DNA of 50,354 nt from an uncultured Verrucomicrobiota bacterium (GTDB taxonomy: Bacteria > Verrucomicrobiota > Kiritimatiellia > RFP12 > UBA3636), in the NCBI GenBank assembly GCA_946624575.1, contig CAMOSH010000007.1:1-50354 (forward strand). Reading direction: 5' to 3'. The position numbers and the translations under genes were made by a program. Below are positions 16,667 through 24,661 of the stretch, one piece after another. The notes below the pieces were generated by a model. It was not told the origin of the DNA and did not search any database. It worked only from the letters and a program-made list of their open reading frames with translations. Numbering within the stretch: the first letter of the stretch is position 1; every line of letters starts with the position of its first letter.

Positions 16667-17866
16667 TCAGTCCTCTTTCACCGCCGCGACGGCGCGCTTC
16701 AGGCCCTCGGCGGCGCCCAGGATCGTCTTCTCCTCGACGCAGAACGCGAAGCGCACGTGTCCGGCGAGTCCGAAGCCGCGGCCGGCCACGGCCAGTATGC
16801 GCTCCGCGAGAAGCGCGTCGACGAATTTCGTTTCGTCCCGGCACGGCGATTCAACGAAGAAGTAGAACGCGCCCTTCGGCAGGAAGAACTTGATCCCGGC
16901 GGCGCGCAGTTCGTCGGCCAGAAGGTCGCGGCGGCGCTTGTAGATGTCGGCGTCCACGCCTTCGCCTGCCGCGGCGCTCACCACCATCTGGCCAATCGTC
17001 GGGGCGTTGACGAATCCGAGGATTCGGTTGGCCAGAACAAGACCTCCGACAAGTTCCTCCGCGCCTTCGATCGCCGGATTGACCGCGAGGTAGCCGATGC
17101 GTTCTCCGGCCAGCGAGAGCGTTTTCGAGAACGATCCCACGACGACGGAGTCGCGGCACGCCGCGAAGATGGACGGAATTGGGGCGCCCGTGTAGTTGAG
17201 CTGCCTGTACGGTTCGTCCGACACCAGGTAGATCGTGCGTCCGAACTGGCGGGAGCGGCGGTCGAGAATCGCGCCGAGCGCCGCGAGATCCTCCGCCGGG
17301 TATATCTGGCCGGTGGGATTGTTGGGCGTGTTGATGATTATCGCGCGCGTCTTTTCGTCGATCGCCGCGTCTATGGCGTCCAGGTCGAGAGAGAAGTCGC
17401 CTGCCTTTGTGGGCACGGGCTTGAGGACGCCGCCGTGGTTGCCGCAGTAGAATCCGTATTCCACGAAGTACGGGGAGGGGACGAGCACTTCGTCGCCTGG
17501 CGAGAGGATTGCGCGGAAAAGGACGTTGAGGCCGCCGGCGGCGCCGACGGTAGCCACGATGTTCGCGGCGGGGACGGGGACCCCCTGTTCGCGGGAGACC
17601 AGGCGCGCAAGCGCCTCCCGCGTCGCGGGATGTCCGGCGTTGGGCATGTAGCCGAGCGCAAACGGGCGGTCCGCGCCGGCTGCGATTTCGAGCAGCGCCC
17701 TTTTTACGGCCGGCGGCGGCGGCAGGTCGGGATTGCCGAGGGAGAAGTCGTAGACGTTGTCGGCACCGTATTTTTTCTTCAGTTCGATGCCCTGCTCGAA
17801 CATTTTGCGGATTGCGCTTCCGCCGGAAACGGCCTTGGCCACGGCCGGAGAGAGAAGTGTGCTCAT
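16667..17866 (-). CDS. Pyridoxal-phosphate aminotransferase, class I/II
   Basis: The 399-residue protein is a fold-type I aminotransferase. YDFSLGNPDLPPPPAV is the N-terminal substrate region, INTPNNPTGQIY and LVSDEPYRQL are the PLP-phosphate and pyridine-N contacts, and SFSKTLSLAGERIGY carries the Schiff-base lysine Lys248. The final FCVEE segment takes the place of the usual C-terminal Arg-containing motif. AspB-like enzymes of this type transaminate aspartate, aromatic or branched amino acids; specificity cannot be told. The start at 17866 (MSTLLS) is chosen because the longer reading (to 17959) translates a GGATT-type DNA repeat. It sits 89 bases downstream of the ABC permease and 6 bases upstream of the transglutaminase-like gene. 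Confidence 0.87.
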   Translation of the reverse strand: MSTLLSPAVAKAVSGGSAIRKMFEQGIELKKKYGADNVYDFSLGNPDLPPPPAVKRALLEIAAGADRPFALGYMPNAGHPATREALARLVSREQGVPVPAANIVATVGAAGGLNVLFRAILSPGDEVLVPSPYFVEYGFYCGNHGGVLKPVPTKAGDFSLDLDAIDAAIDEKTRAIIINTPNNPTGQIYPAEDLAALGAILDRRSRQFGRTIYLVSDEPYRQLNYTGAPIPSIFAACRDSVVVGSFSKTLSLAGERIGYLAVNPAIEGAEELVGGLVLANRILGFVNAPTIGQMVVSAAAGEGVDADIYKRRRDLLADELRAAGIKFFLPKGAFYFFVESPCRDETKFVDALLAERILAVAGRGFGLAGHVRFAFCVEEKTILGAAEGLKRAVAAVKED

Positions 17867-17867
17867 C

Positions 17868-17941
17868 TGTGGATTCGGATTTGGATTTGATTGTTTTGGA
17901 TTCTGGATTGCAGATTCTGGATTCCGGGTTTCGGGATTCGG
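17868..17941. repeat. Degenerate GGATT/TGGATT repeat tract in the spacer before the aminotransferase
   Basis: Between the permease stop and the aminotransferase start, GGATTC/GGATTT/GGATTG units recur about every 6-15 bases, with at least eight GATT cores. It has no stem-loop and no promoter that I can recognise. Similar runs are typical of slippage-prone spacer DNA. It would encode an Asn/Pro-rich peptide if the upstream ATG were used, which I judge unlikely. Confidence 0.55.
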
Positions 17942-17955
17942 CGCGTCGGGGCGGG

Positions 17956-19314
17956 TCATTCGTAGTGCAGCGCGTCGATGGGATTAAGCCGCGACGCGCG
18001 CCAGGCCGGGTAGAAGCCGAACCCAACTCCAATCGCTGCTGACACCACCACCGACACCACCACCGCCGACACGCTTGGCGCGACCGGCCAGTTCTTCACG
18101 GCTGAGATTATTTCCGACGTCGCGCGCCCTCCGGCGATTCCCGCCACTCCGCCGGCCAGGCACAGCAGCAGCGACTCCACCAGAAACTGCAGCAGAATGT
18201 CGCCGGCGTGCGCCCCGACAGCCATGCGCAGCCCGATTTCGCGTGTCCGCTCCGTCACGGACACGAGCATGATGTTCATTATCCCGACGCCGCCCACCAC
18301 AAGCGAAATGAGCGCCACTATCAGCAGGAGCGATGTCATCAGCGTGGAAGTCGAAGTTAGCGCGGCGAGCATTTCCGACATGTTGCGCAGCTCGAAGTCG
18401 TCGGGGTCGCTCTCGCCAAGGCGGTGTCGCGCGCGAAGCAGCGTGCGGATTTCCTCCATCGCCGACTCGACCGCGTCCGACGACGCGGCCTTGCACTGGA
18501 TGTTGTTGACGTTGTCGAAGCGTATGGGCATCAGATAGTTAGCCGTCTGGACGGAGTCTCGCGAGGGATAAAGCGACACGGTCGTCGCGGCGTACCGGTC
18601 CGAGCGCGAGTGGCTGGACACCGCGGAGGCGGAACCGACGCTCGCGGTGCCGCCCGAACGCGACAGCCGCGCGCGCATCGTGCGCCAGGGCACGACGATC
18701 ATGTCGTTCTGGTCCATGCCCATGAGGTTCGCTCCCTTGGGCTTGAGCAGTCCGCACACCGTGAAGATTACGTTGTTTAGGCGGATGCGCTGGCCGACGG
18801 GCGACGTGCCGTCCTTGAAAAGGGCGTCCGCGACCGTGGTTCCCAGGACGCACACCGTGGACGCCGACGCGACGTCGCGGGCGGTGAACGCGGCGCCGTC
18901 GGAGAACTGCCATTCGTTCACGTCGAAGAAATCGGCAGAGCCGGAGTCGACCCGCTCCGGCTGGTAGTTCTCCGCACCGCGGATGGCCTGCACCGACGTG
19001 CCTCGGACCGAGGGCGTGGCCGCGATCACGGACGGGCAGTTTTCGAGAATCGCGTCGCAGTCGGCGCCCGTCAGCGTGATGCCGGTGCCGGCGCCAGCGG
19101 AGACTCCCGCGCGCTGTATCGCCACGGAACGCACCATGATCACGTTGGAGCCCATGTTCGCGATGGAGGACGCGATCTGCTTTGCGGCGCCGTCGCCGAT
19201 TTCCATCATTGCGATCACGGCGGCGATCCCGATGACGATGCCGAGCATCGTCAGCAGCGAGCGCGTCGCGTTGCGACCGAGCGCCACCAGGGCTGTGCGG
19301 AGGATTTGCGGCAT
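17956..19314 (-). CDS. MacB-type ABC transporter permease (FtsX fold)
   Basis: The 452-residue protein has one N-terminal membrane helix (LLTMLGIVIGIAAVIAMMEIG, the MacB signature start), a large periplasmic MacB_PCD domain (about 45-300), and three C-terminal helices. These include SLLLIVALISLVVGGVGIMNIMLVSVTERTREIGLRMAVGA, the FtsX motif, and the protein ends with the characteristic NPIDALHYE. MacB-type permeases work with a cytoplasmic ATPase and a periplasmic adaptor to export lipoproteins, peptides or macrolides by mechanotransmission. No ATPase is encoded next to it in this window, so the partner must be elsewhere. It sits 72 bases after punA, in the middle of the minus-strand operon. 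Confidence 0.88.
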   Translation of the reverse strand: MPQILRTALVALGRNATRSLLTMLGIVIGIAAVIAMMEIGDGAAKQIASSIANMGSNVIMVRSVAIQRAGVSAGAGTGITLTGADCDAILENCPSVIAATPSVRGTSVQAIRGAENYQPERVDSGSADFFDVNEWQFSDGAAFTARDVASASTVCVLGTTVADALFKDGTSPVGQRIRLNNVIFTVCGLLKPKGANLMGMDQNDMIVVPWRTMRARLSRSGGTASVGSASAVSSHSRSDRYAATTVSLYPSRDSVQTANYLMPIRFDNVNNIQCKAASSDAVESAMEEIRTLLRARHRLGESDPDDFELRNMSEMLAALTSTSTLMTSLLLIVALISLVVGGVGIMNIMLVSVTERTREIGLRMAVGAHAGDILLQFLVESLLLCLAGGVAGIAGGRATSEIISAVKNWPVAPSVSAVVVSVVVSAAIGVGFGFYPAWRASRLNPIDALHYE

Positions 19315-19386
19315 GGCGTGTTGCGTGGCGTGTCGCGCTTGCGTTGTGGTAGATGAGGGGAAAGGGCGGGGCGGGGGAGGGCTGTC

Positions 19387-20241
19387 CTAGCGGGTTGAGC
19401 CTTGGCGTTCGAGAAGCTCCAGACGTTCGAGAAACGCGCAGACCAGGGCGGCCATGCGCGGCGCGTGCCGCGCCGCGCAATCGACGACGTCAGCGCCGTC
19501 CAGACGCGATTCCGAAATGCCGGCCGCCATGTTTGAGACGAATGAAAGCCCGGCTACGCGCAGGCCCATCGAAGATGCGACCATCGCTTCCGGCACGGTG
19601 GACATTCCGACGACGTCAGCGCCGAGAATTCCGTACGCCCGGATTTCGGCCGGCGTTTCGAACGCGGGGCCGCAGGCCAGCGCGTAGACGCCTTCCGTCG
19701 TCTCCAGACCGCACGCCTCGGCGGCCCGCCGCAGCTCTTCGCGCAGCTCCGGGGCGTACACGCGGCTCTGGTCGGGAAAGCGCGGCCCGAAAGCGGGATT
19801 GTGGGGGCCGCGCAACGGCGTGAGCGGGGAAAGGCGAAGGTGGTCGCGCAGAATCACGACGTCGCCAGGAGAAAGCCGCCTGTTTATCGCGCCGGCCGCG
19901 TTCGTGACGAGGAACGTCTTCGCGCCGAGGCGCGCGCCAAGCACTGCCGGCATGACCACGGCTTCCCATTCGCAGCCCTCGTACCAGTGCCTGCGTCCGC
20001 AGAACACAAGCACGCGCGAACCGCCGGGCGTCGCGGCCAGAACCAGCCGCCCGTCGTGCCCGACGACTGTCGCCGGACCGAAGCCGGGAATTTCGCCGTA
20101 TGGGACGCAGGCGATAGGCTCAAGCGAATCCGCCGCCTTGTTCCATCCGGAACCGAGGAGCATCGCCGCCAGAGGGGGAGGACCGTCGCGGAATGCGGCG
20201 GGAAGAGAAGTGAGCGCGTTGCGGAAAATCGAGTCGTCCAT
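19387..20241 (-). CDS. punA: Purine nucleoside phosphorylase, trimeric class
   Basis: The 284-residue protein carries the trimeric PNP signatures in order: the N-terminal LLGSGWN (phosphate loop), GRRHWYEGCEW (the GRxHxYEG motif), FLVTNAAGAIN (base contacts), ALACGPAFETPAEIRAYGILGADVVGMSTVPE (ribose and purine contacts) and SNMAAGISE. The enzyme splits (deoxy)inosine and guanosine with phosphate into base and (deoxy)ribose-1-phosphate for purine salvage. Length and motif order are normal. It lies 36 bases downstream of a multi-TM transporter gene on the same strand. The second Gly of the usual NAAGG is Ala here, a mild change. Confidence 0.92.
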   Translation of the reverse strand: MDDSIFRNALTSLPAAFRDGPPPLAAMLLGSGWNKAADSLEPIACVPYGEIPGFGPATVVGHDGRLVLAATPGGSRVLVFCGRRHWYEGCEWEAVVMPAVLGARLGAKTFLVTNAAGAINRRLSPGDVVILRDHLRLSPLTPLRGPHNPAFGPRFPDQSRVYAPELREELRRAAEACGLETTEGVYALACGPAFETPAEIRAYGILGADVVGMSTVPEAMVASSMGLRVAGLSFVSNMAAGISESRLDGADVVDCAARHAPRMAALVCAFLERLELLERQGSTR

Positions 20242-20277
20242 GTCGTTGACGCGTGATTGGCCTATGGGTGACGCCGG

Positions 20278-22323
20278 TCAGTAGGTGACTGAGGAGACGG
20301 CTTTGGCGAGAAAGACGAATCCCACGGAAAGTATCGAAACCAGTCCGGTGCCCACGAAAAATCCCGACGAGAGCACCGGTATCATCTTGCGCCACTCGCG
20401 CTTCCATTTTCGTTCGAAGACGAACTTGCCGATCAGGGCGCCGATGAAGTTGGGAACGACGGTGTGCGGCGCCGTCTGGCCAAGTCCGCGCACCACGCCG
20501 AAGAAGAGCATCGTCGGGGCGCCGAACCAGCCGAGCAGGCCCATGACCGCTCCCGCCGCGCCGAATCCCGCCAGAAAGCGCCCCCAGCCGAGCGCTTCCG
20601 TGAATTGCGAATATTCGCCCAGTGTCGCGGAATACACGAGACACGCGTTTTTGGCCGCGAAGTCCCATATCTGCTCGGTGTACGGGTAGATGGCCGACGG
20701 GATTTCCGCCAGCGACCAGATGAACGACGAAAACACAAGCGACGATACGATGATGATCGGGAACAGGACGAACTGTGCCTTCCAGATCGACGCGAACTTG
20801 CACCCGAGCAGTTCGGCCTGCTTGTACTGCACAACCTGGAGTCCGTAGTTCGCCTTCGGAATCGGCAGAAACCAGACCTTGACCCCCGTGTAGCCCGAAA
20901 GGATGAACGCGATTTCGGTTATGAACGGGATTTCGACGACTTGTCCCGCCAGCCCTTCGAGACGCGCCGTCACGTACGAGATGAGCGGCGTGTATCCAAA
21001 CGCGAAGAACGCCAGCACGGCCATTACTCCCGGATGCCAGTCCACTAGCCACCCGCAGACCGCGATGTAGAGCGCGCACGCCACGGCGTAAGTCGCGAAC
21101 ACGAACCAGTCCGGCAGCCTGCCGCGGGCCTTGGCGCGTCGTTCCGCGGCTTCGCGGCGGCGCCTCGCGGCCTCCGCCGCCGCTCCGGTCGCGCCGGGGG
21201 CGCGGGCGCGCCGCCCCGCAATCGAGGTCCGGACCGCGACGGCAATTCCGAACACCGCAACCGCAAGCGAAATCCCGATCTGGAACGAGAAGTAGAAGTC
21301 CACGTTGTTCGCGAAGAGCGTCAGAACCGTGGTGTCTCCAGGATTCCAGGTCGTCATCCTGCCGCAGCTCCACAGGATCGGATTGAGCACGAACGTGACG
21401 ATCAGCCCGATGAACGATCCGACCATCGACCAGAAGGGCAGCGTCATGCCCAGCACGAAATTGCCAAGGTCGAATGACATTCCGGTCGCCACGGCGGGCA
21501 GGAATTTCTCGGTGTACGGCGTGAAGTCGGCGAACGGGATTTTGAAAAGCTGCAGCGGTTTTCCGAAAAACGCGCCAGTGAGCGTCGGCAGCGCCATGTA
21601 CACGAGCCCGAAGAGCATTCCCACGGCGCACCCGACGCAGAACATGCGCCAGCGCACCGACGCGCCGGCCGTGCGGGCGGATCCGTCCACCTGGTCGGCT
21701 ATGGCCACTATGCCCTGAGCCCCGACGGGCGCCATCGGGAACGGCAGGTCCTCGATGTCGGACGTCATGCGGAAGAGCCCGAATCCGAGGATTGCCGAAG
21801 ACGCCCGCGACATGAATTCGCGGAACACCATCAGACCGATGAACGGTAGCCACGCCTTTTGCAGGAACGTGCGCGGAAGGGAGTCCAGGTTGGGGGGTGC
21901 GACCCAGCGCGGGATGCCGGAGGCCACGCCGGTGGACACCGCCGCGTCGGACCGCACCAGGAACTGCGTGAAAAGCGGGGTGTTCCAGACAGTCGTGCTC
22001 CCTATCATTCCGGCCATGTAGAACAGCACGAACAGCTGCGCGCGGGAGAGCTTCGCGTTGGCCCGCTTGGCGACTTCCACGAAAAGAAGCACGGTGACCC
22101 ATTGCGCGGCGCCGCCAAGCCCCGCTCCCGCGACCAGCTCCATGTACAGCGCGCCGGGCACCATGACCAGAGCCACGAAGAGCGTGCCGACGAATGAATT
22201 GAGCGTGAAACCTTCGTCGAAGGTGTCCGGCACGTCGAGAAGCCGGCGGAATTGATCCAGCTCGGAGTCCCCGTTTTTCGCGCGTCGTCGCAGCAGATGG
22301 AATGGAAGGCGTGGAAGTGTCAT
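20278..22323 (-). CDS. Polytopic membrane transporter, possibly OPT/peptide-transporter-like
   Basis: The 681-residue protein has about 14 hydrophobic helices with short loops and a basic insertion (ARRRREAAERRAKARGRLP) near residue 420. Repeated GxxxG and Pro/Asn-containing helices (TLNSFVGTLFVALVMVPGALYMELVAG near residue 40; GSTTVWNTPLFTQF) are reminiscent of the large OPT-like membrane proteins seen in Planctomycetes and Verrucomicrobia, but I cannot assign a family firmly. It probably moves peptides or other organic solutes. The start at ATG 22323 is preferred; a TTG at 22380 would place a perfect GC hairpin inside the coding sequence. It is the first gene of the operon that continues with punA. 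Confidence 0.6.
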   Translation of the reverse strand: MTLPRLPFHLLRRRAKNGDSELDQFRRLLDVPDTFDEGFTLNSFVGTLFVALVMVPGALYMELVAGAGLGGAAQWVTVLLFVEVAKRANAKLSRAQLFVLFYMAGMIGSTTVWNTPLFTQFLVRSDAAVSTGVASGIPRWVAPPNLDSLPRTFLQKAWLPFIGLMVFREFMSRASSAILGFGLFRMTSDIEDLPFPMAPVGAQGIVAIADQVDGSARTAGASVRWRMFCVGCAVGMLFGLVYMALPTLTGAFFGKPLQLFKIPFADFTPYTEKFLPAVATGMSFDLGNFVLGMTLPFWSMVGSFIGLIVTFVLNPILWSCGRMTTWNPGDTTVLTLFANNVDFYFSFQIGISLAVAVFGIAVAVRTSIAGRRARAPGATGAAAEAARRRREAAERRAKARGRLPDWFVFATYAVACALYIAVCGWLVDWHPGVMAVLAFFAFGYTPLISYVTARLEGLAGQVVEIPFITEIAFILSGYTGVKVWFLPIPKANYGLQVVQYKQAELLGCKFASIWKAQFVLFPIIIVSSLVFSSFIWSLAEIPSAIYPYTEQIWDFAAKNACLVYSATLGEYSQFTEALGWGRFLAGFGAAGAVMGLLGWFGAPTMLFFGVVRGLGQTAPHTVVPNFIGALIGKFVFERKWKREWRKMIPVLSSGFFVGTGLVSILSVGFVFLAKAVSSVTY

Positions 22324-22340
22324 CAAAGTCTCGATGCTCG

Positions 22341-22363
22341 CGGGGGGCGGACGCCGCCCCCCG
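22341..22363 (-). promoter_or_regulatory. GC hairpin in the transporter mRNA leader
   Basis: CGGGGGGCGG (22341-22350) and CCGCCCCCCG (22354-22363) form a perfect 10-bp stem with a 3-base loop, 17 bases before the ATG at 22323. No U-tract follows, so termination is unlikely. A stem this stable next to the ribosome-binding region should affect translation initiation or 5' stability. Confidence 0.5.
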
Positions 22364-22380
22364 GAACCCAGAAAGCGCAA

Positions 22381-22421
22381 CGCCCCGATAATACAGGAAA
22401 CGCGTCCGAAAATACAGAAAA
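22381..22421 (-). promoter_or_regulatory. Transporter-operon promoter region with ~20-bp direct repeat
   Basis: Two adjacent copies of a ~20-base sequence (22381-22400 and 22401-22421; both contain a CGxxAATACAG-A core) cover a minus-strand -10 box TATTAT (22393-22388). No good -35 is visible at 16-18 bases, so an activator bound to the repeats may be needed, or the repeat may be a repressor site. Confidence 0.4.
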
Positions 22422-22441
22422 TTCGGTTCAGGCGTGGGGGA

Positions 22442-22470
22442 TTCCAATAATTTGGGCGCTGTGGTACTAT
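22442..22470 (+). promoter_or_regulatory. Promoter of the glgA operon
   Basis: TTCCAA (22442-22447), 17 bases, TACTAT (22465-22470) with TGG directly before the -10. The strong extended -10 compensates for a weak -35. The predicted start near 22477 excludes the upstream ATG at 22469, which lies within the -10 itself. Confidence 0.55.
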
Positions 22471-22510
22471 GGGCGCGGTTTCACCTTCTTTTCAGGATTT
22501 TCTCGAAAAA

Positions 22511-24037
22511 ATGGCGTCTCGTTCAAAATCGACCAATCCCAGGATCCTGGTCGTCACGCCCGAAATCACGTACCTTCCGGCCGGGATGGGCAACATGGCC
22601 AACCGCATGACCGCCAAGGCTGGCGGTCTCGCGGACGTGTCCGCTTCGCTTGTGTCCGCGCTTTTCGAGGCCGGGGCCGACGTGCATGTCGCGCTGCCGT
22701 ACTATCGCAAGATGTTCCACATGGACGTCGGCAATCTCGTGGAGCGCGAGTTGCTCGTCTACAAGTCGGTGCTGCCGGAGTCCCGCATACACCTGGCGCA
22801 CGACCGTCTTTTCTACTACCGCGACCGGGTCTACTCCGGCGACGACCAGGTGAATCCCCGCATCGCCCTCGCGTTCCAGCGCGAGGTGATCAACAACATC
22901 ATCCCCGTTGTGCGCCCCGACCTGGTACACTGCAACGACTGGATGACCGGACTCGTGCCCGCCGCCGCGCGCGCGATGGGGATACGTTCGCTCTTCACGG
23001 TCCACAACATTCACACCCGCCGGATGTCCCTGCCTCAGATCGAGGACTCTGGGATCGACGCGGCCGAGTTCTGGAACGAACTCTACTACGCCGCGATGCC
23101 TGGCAACTACGAATGGACGCGCGCCGCCGGCATCCCGGTGGACTTGCTGGCCTCTGGCATTTTCGCCGCGCACCACATCAATACCGTGTCCCCCGCATTT
23201 CTCGACGAAGTCGTGCGCGGCGAACATTCGTTTGTGCCCGACGCGATACGCTCCGAGATGCGCGCCAAGGCGGCGGCCGGATGCGCGGAGGGCATCCTCA
23301 ACGCCCCCGATCCCAACAATTCGCCCGTGACCGACGACGCGCTGCCGCGCAAATACGGCGCCGCCGATCACGTCGAGGGCAAGCTTGCGGCGAAGCGCAA
23401 GCTCCAGGAGGAGCTTGGTCTCGACCGCGACGACAATGCGACGATCCTGTTCTGGCCGTCGCGCCTCGATCCGGTTCAGAAGGGGTGTTCGCTGCTTTCC
23501 GACATACTCTACTCGATCGTCGATCGCTATTGGTCGCGCGACCTCCAGGTCGCCATCGTGGCCAACGGCACTTACCAGGGCGTGTTCCGCGACATCGTGG
23601 GATTCCACGGAATCCACGGGCGCGTGGCCGTGTCCGACTTCAACGAGGACCTTTCGCGCCTCGCGTACGCCGGCTCTGATTTCGTTCTCATGCCGTCGCT
23701 GTTCGAGCCGTGCGGGCTGCCGCAGATGGTCGGGGCGCTTTACGGGTCGCTGCCGATCGTTCGCGACACCGGCGGGCTTCACGATTGCGTCCAGATGCTC
23801 GACGTCGCTTCCAGCACCGGCAACGGCGTTGTCTTCCGGGACTACGACGCCAACGCCCTGTCGTGGGCTGTTGACAGGGCGATGGACTTCATGGCGCAAC
23901 CGCCGTCGATCCGTGCGGCGCAAATCTCTCGCATCATGAACGACGCGGCGCGGCGTTTCAACCACAAGGTCTGCGCCAAGGCGTACATCGACATGTACGA
24001 GCGCATGCTCAAGCGCCCGCTCGTTTCGCGCCAGTAG
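22511..24037 (+). CDS. glgA: Glycogen synthase (GT5)
   Basis: The 508-residue protein is a bacterial ADP-glucose-type glycogen synthase. The N-terminal KAGGLADVSASLVSAL (from residue 36) corresponds to the KTGGLADV nucleotide-sugar loop, with Ala in place of Thr. It is followed by DLVHCNDWMTGLVP, LFTVHNIHTRR and the C-terminal LMPSLFEPCGLPQMVGALYGSLPIVRDTGGLHD, the EPCGLxQ motif of GT5 with the catalytic Glu. It adds alpha-1,4-glucosyl units to glycogen. The start at 22511 is preferred over 22469 because the latter overlaps the promoter; AGGA lies 13 bases upstream. The exonuclease gene follows after 6 bases. Confidence 0.92.
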   Translation: MASRSKSTNPRILVVTPEITYLPAGMGNMANRMTAKAGGLADVSASLVSALFEAGADVHVALPYYRKMFHMDVGNLVERELLVYKSVLPESRIHLAHDRLFYYRDRVYSGDDQVNPRIALAFQREVINNIIPVVRPDLVHCNDWMTGLVPAAARAMGIRSLFTVHNIHTRRMSLPQIEDSGIDAAEFWNELYYAAMPGNYEWTRAAGIPVDLLASGIFAAHHINTVSPAFLDEVVRGEHSFVPDAIRSEMRAKAAAGCAEGILNAPDPNNSPVTDDALPRKYGAADHVEGKLAAKRKLQEELGLDRDDNATILFWPSRLDPVQKGCSLLSDILYSIVDRYWSRDLQVAIVANGTYQGVFRDIVGFHGIHGRVAVSDFNEDLSRLAYAGSDFVLMPSLFEPCGLPQMVGALYGSLPIVRDTGGLHDCVQMLDVASSTGNGVVFRDYDANALSWAVDRAMDFMAQPPSIRAAQISRIMNDAARRFNHKVCAKAYIDMYERMLKRPLVSRQ

Positions 24038-24043
24038 TCGACT

Positions 24044-24634
24044 GTGTTTTCGTTTTGCGCCATAGACTTCGAGACGACCGGCGATGTGCCAGGATATCCG
24101 AACGAACCCTGGCAGATCGGCTGCGTCGCGGTTCCCGAAGGAGGTCGCGTCGCCGACGCAGTGCGGTTTGAATCGTATCTCCGCGTAGCGGCCGACAGGC
24201 CGTTCAACCGCTGGGCTCCGGGCAGGCACTCCAAAATTCGGTCCGAACTCGCGGTGTCGCCGACACTGGTGGAGGTCCTGCCGGAACTCGATGGGATGCT
24301 TTCCGGGCCGCTTGTGGCGCACAATGCGTCCACGGAGCGCAAGATGCTCGGCGAGGCGCTCCCTTTGCATCGGCCCGGTCCGTGGATCGACACTCTGGCC
24401 CTGTCGCGGATTGCCTGGCCGGATGCCGAGTCTCACGCGCTGGAGGACCTGATCCCTTCCCTGGGCCTTGGCGACGCGCTCGCGGCGATGTGCCCGGGCC
24501 GCGCGCCGCACGACGCGCTCTACGACGCATTGGCGTGCGCCCTGCTGCTGGAGACGCTTCTGTCGTCGTCTTCCGCTTGGGGGCGGTCATCCCCCGCCGA
24601 GCTTTCCCGCATGCGCCCGGCGCCGAGGAAATAG
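24044..24634 (+). CDS. DnaQ-like DEDDh 3'-5' exonuclease
   Basis: The 196-residue protein starts with GTG six bases after the glgA stop. Exo I is FCAIDFETTG (Asp8, Glu10) and Exo III is HDALYDALA (His156, Asp161), the DEDDh arrangement. Exo II is LVAHNASTERKML, where Glu98 replaces the usual Asp. An additional IDTLALSR (Asp116) matches the family. Members of this family trim 3' ends of DNA or RNA (DNA polymerase epsilon subunit, RNase T, oligoribonuclease relatives). As a free-standing short protein it could act in repair or RNA turnover. It is co-transcribed with glgA without an obvious functional link. Confidence 0.8.
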   Translation: MFSFCAIDFETTGDVPGYPNEPWQIGCVAVPEGGRVADAVRFESYLRVAADRPFNRWAPGRHSKIRSELAVSPTLVEVLPELDGMLSGPLVAHNASTERKMLGEALPLHRPGPWIDTLALSRIAWPDAESHALEDLIPSLGLGDALAAMCPGRAPHDALYDALACALLLETLLSSSSAWGRSSPAELSRMRPAPRK

Positions 24635-24661
24635 CGCCAGAAAGCGAAAACGGCGCGGCAG

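Noticed and set aside
17867-17959. Upstream start of the aminotransferase at 17959
   Set aside because: It would translate the GGATT repeat tract into an Asn/Pro-rich extension and overlap the permease stop.
22324-22380. TTG at 22380 as the transporter start
   Set aside because: It would put the perfect 10-bp hairpin into the coding sequence and give an Arg/Gly/Pro extension unlike a membrane-protein N-terminus.
22469-22510. ATG at 22469 as the glgA start
   Set aside because: It lies within the -10 box TACTAT of the promoter; the ATG at 22511 fits the family N-terminus.
24634-24661. Possible terminator hairpin GCGCC...GGCGC between the exonuclease and cmk genes
   Set aside because: The stem is only 5 bp with a 13-base loop; the T-rich stretch after it is part of the cmk stop region.
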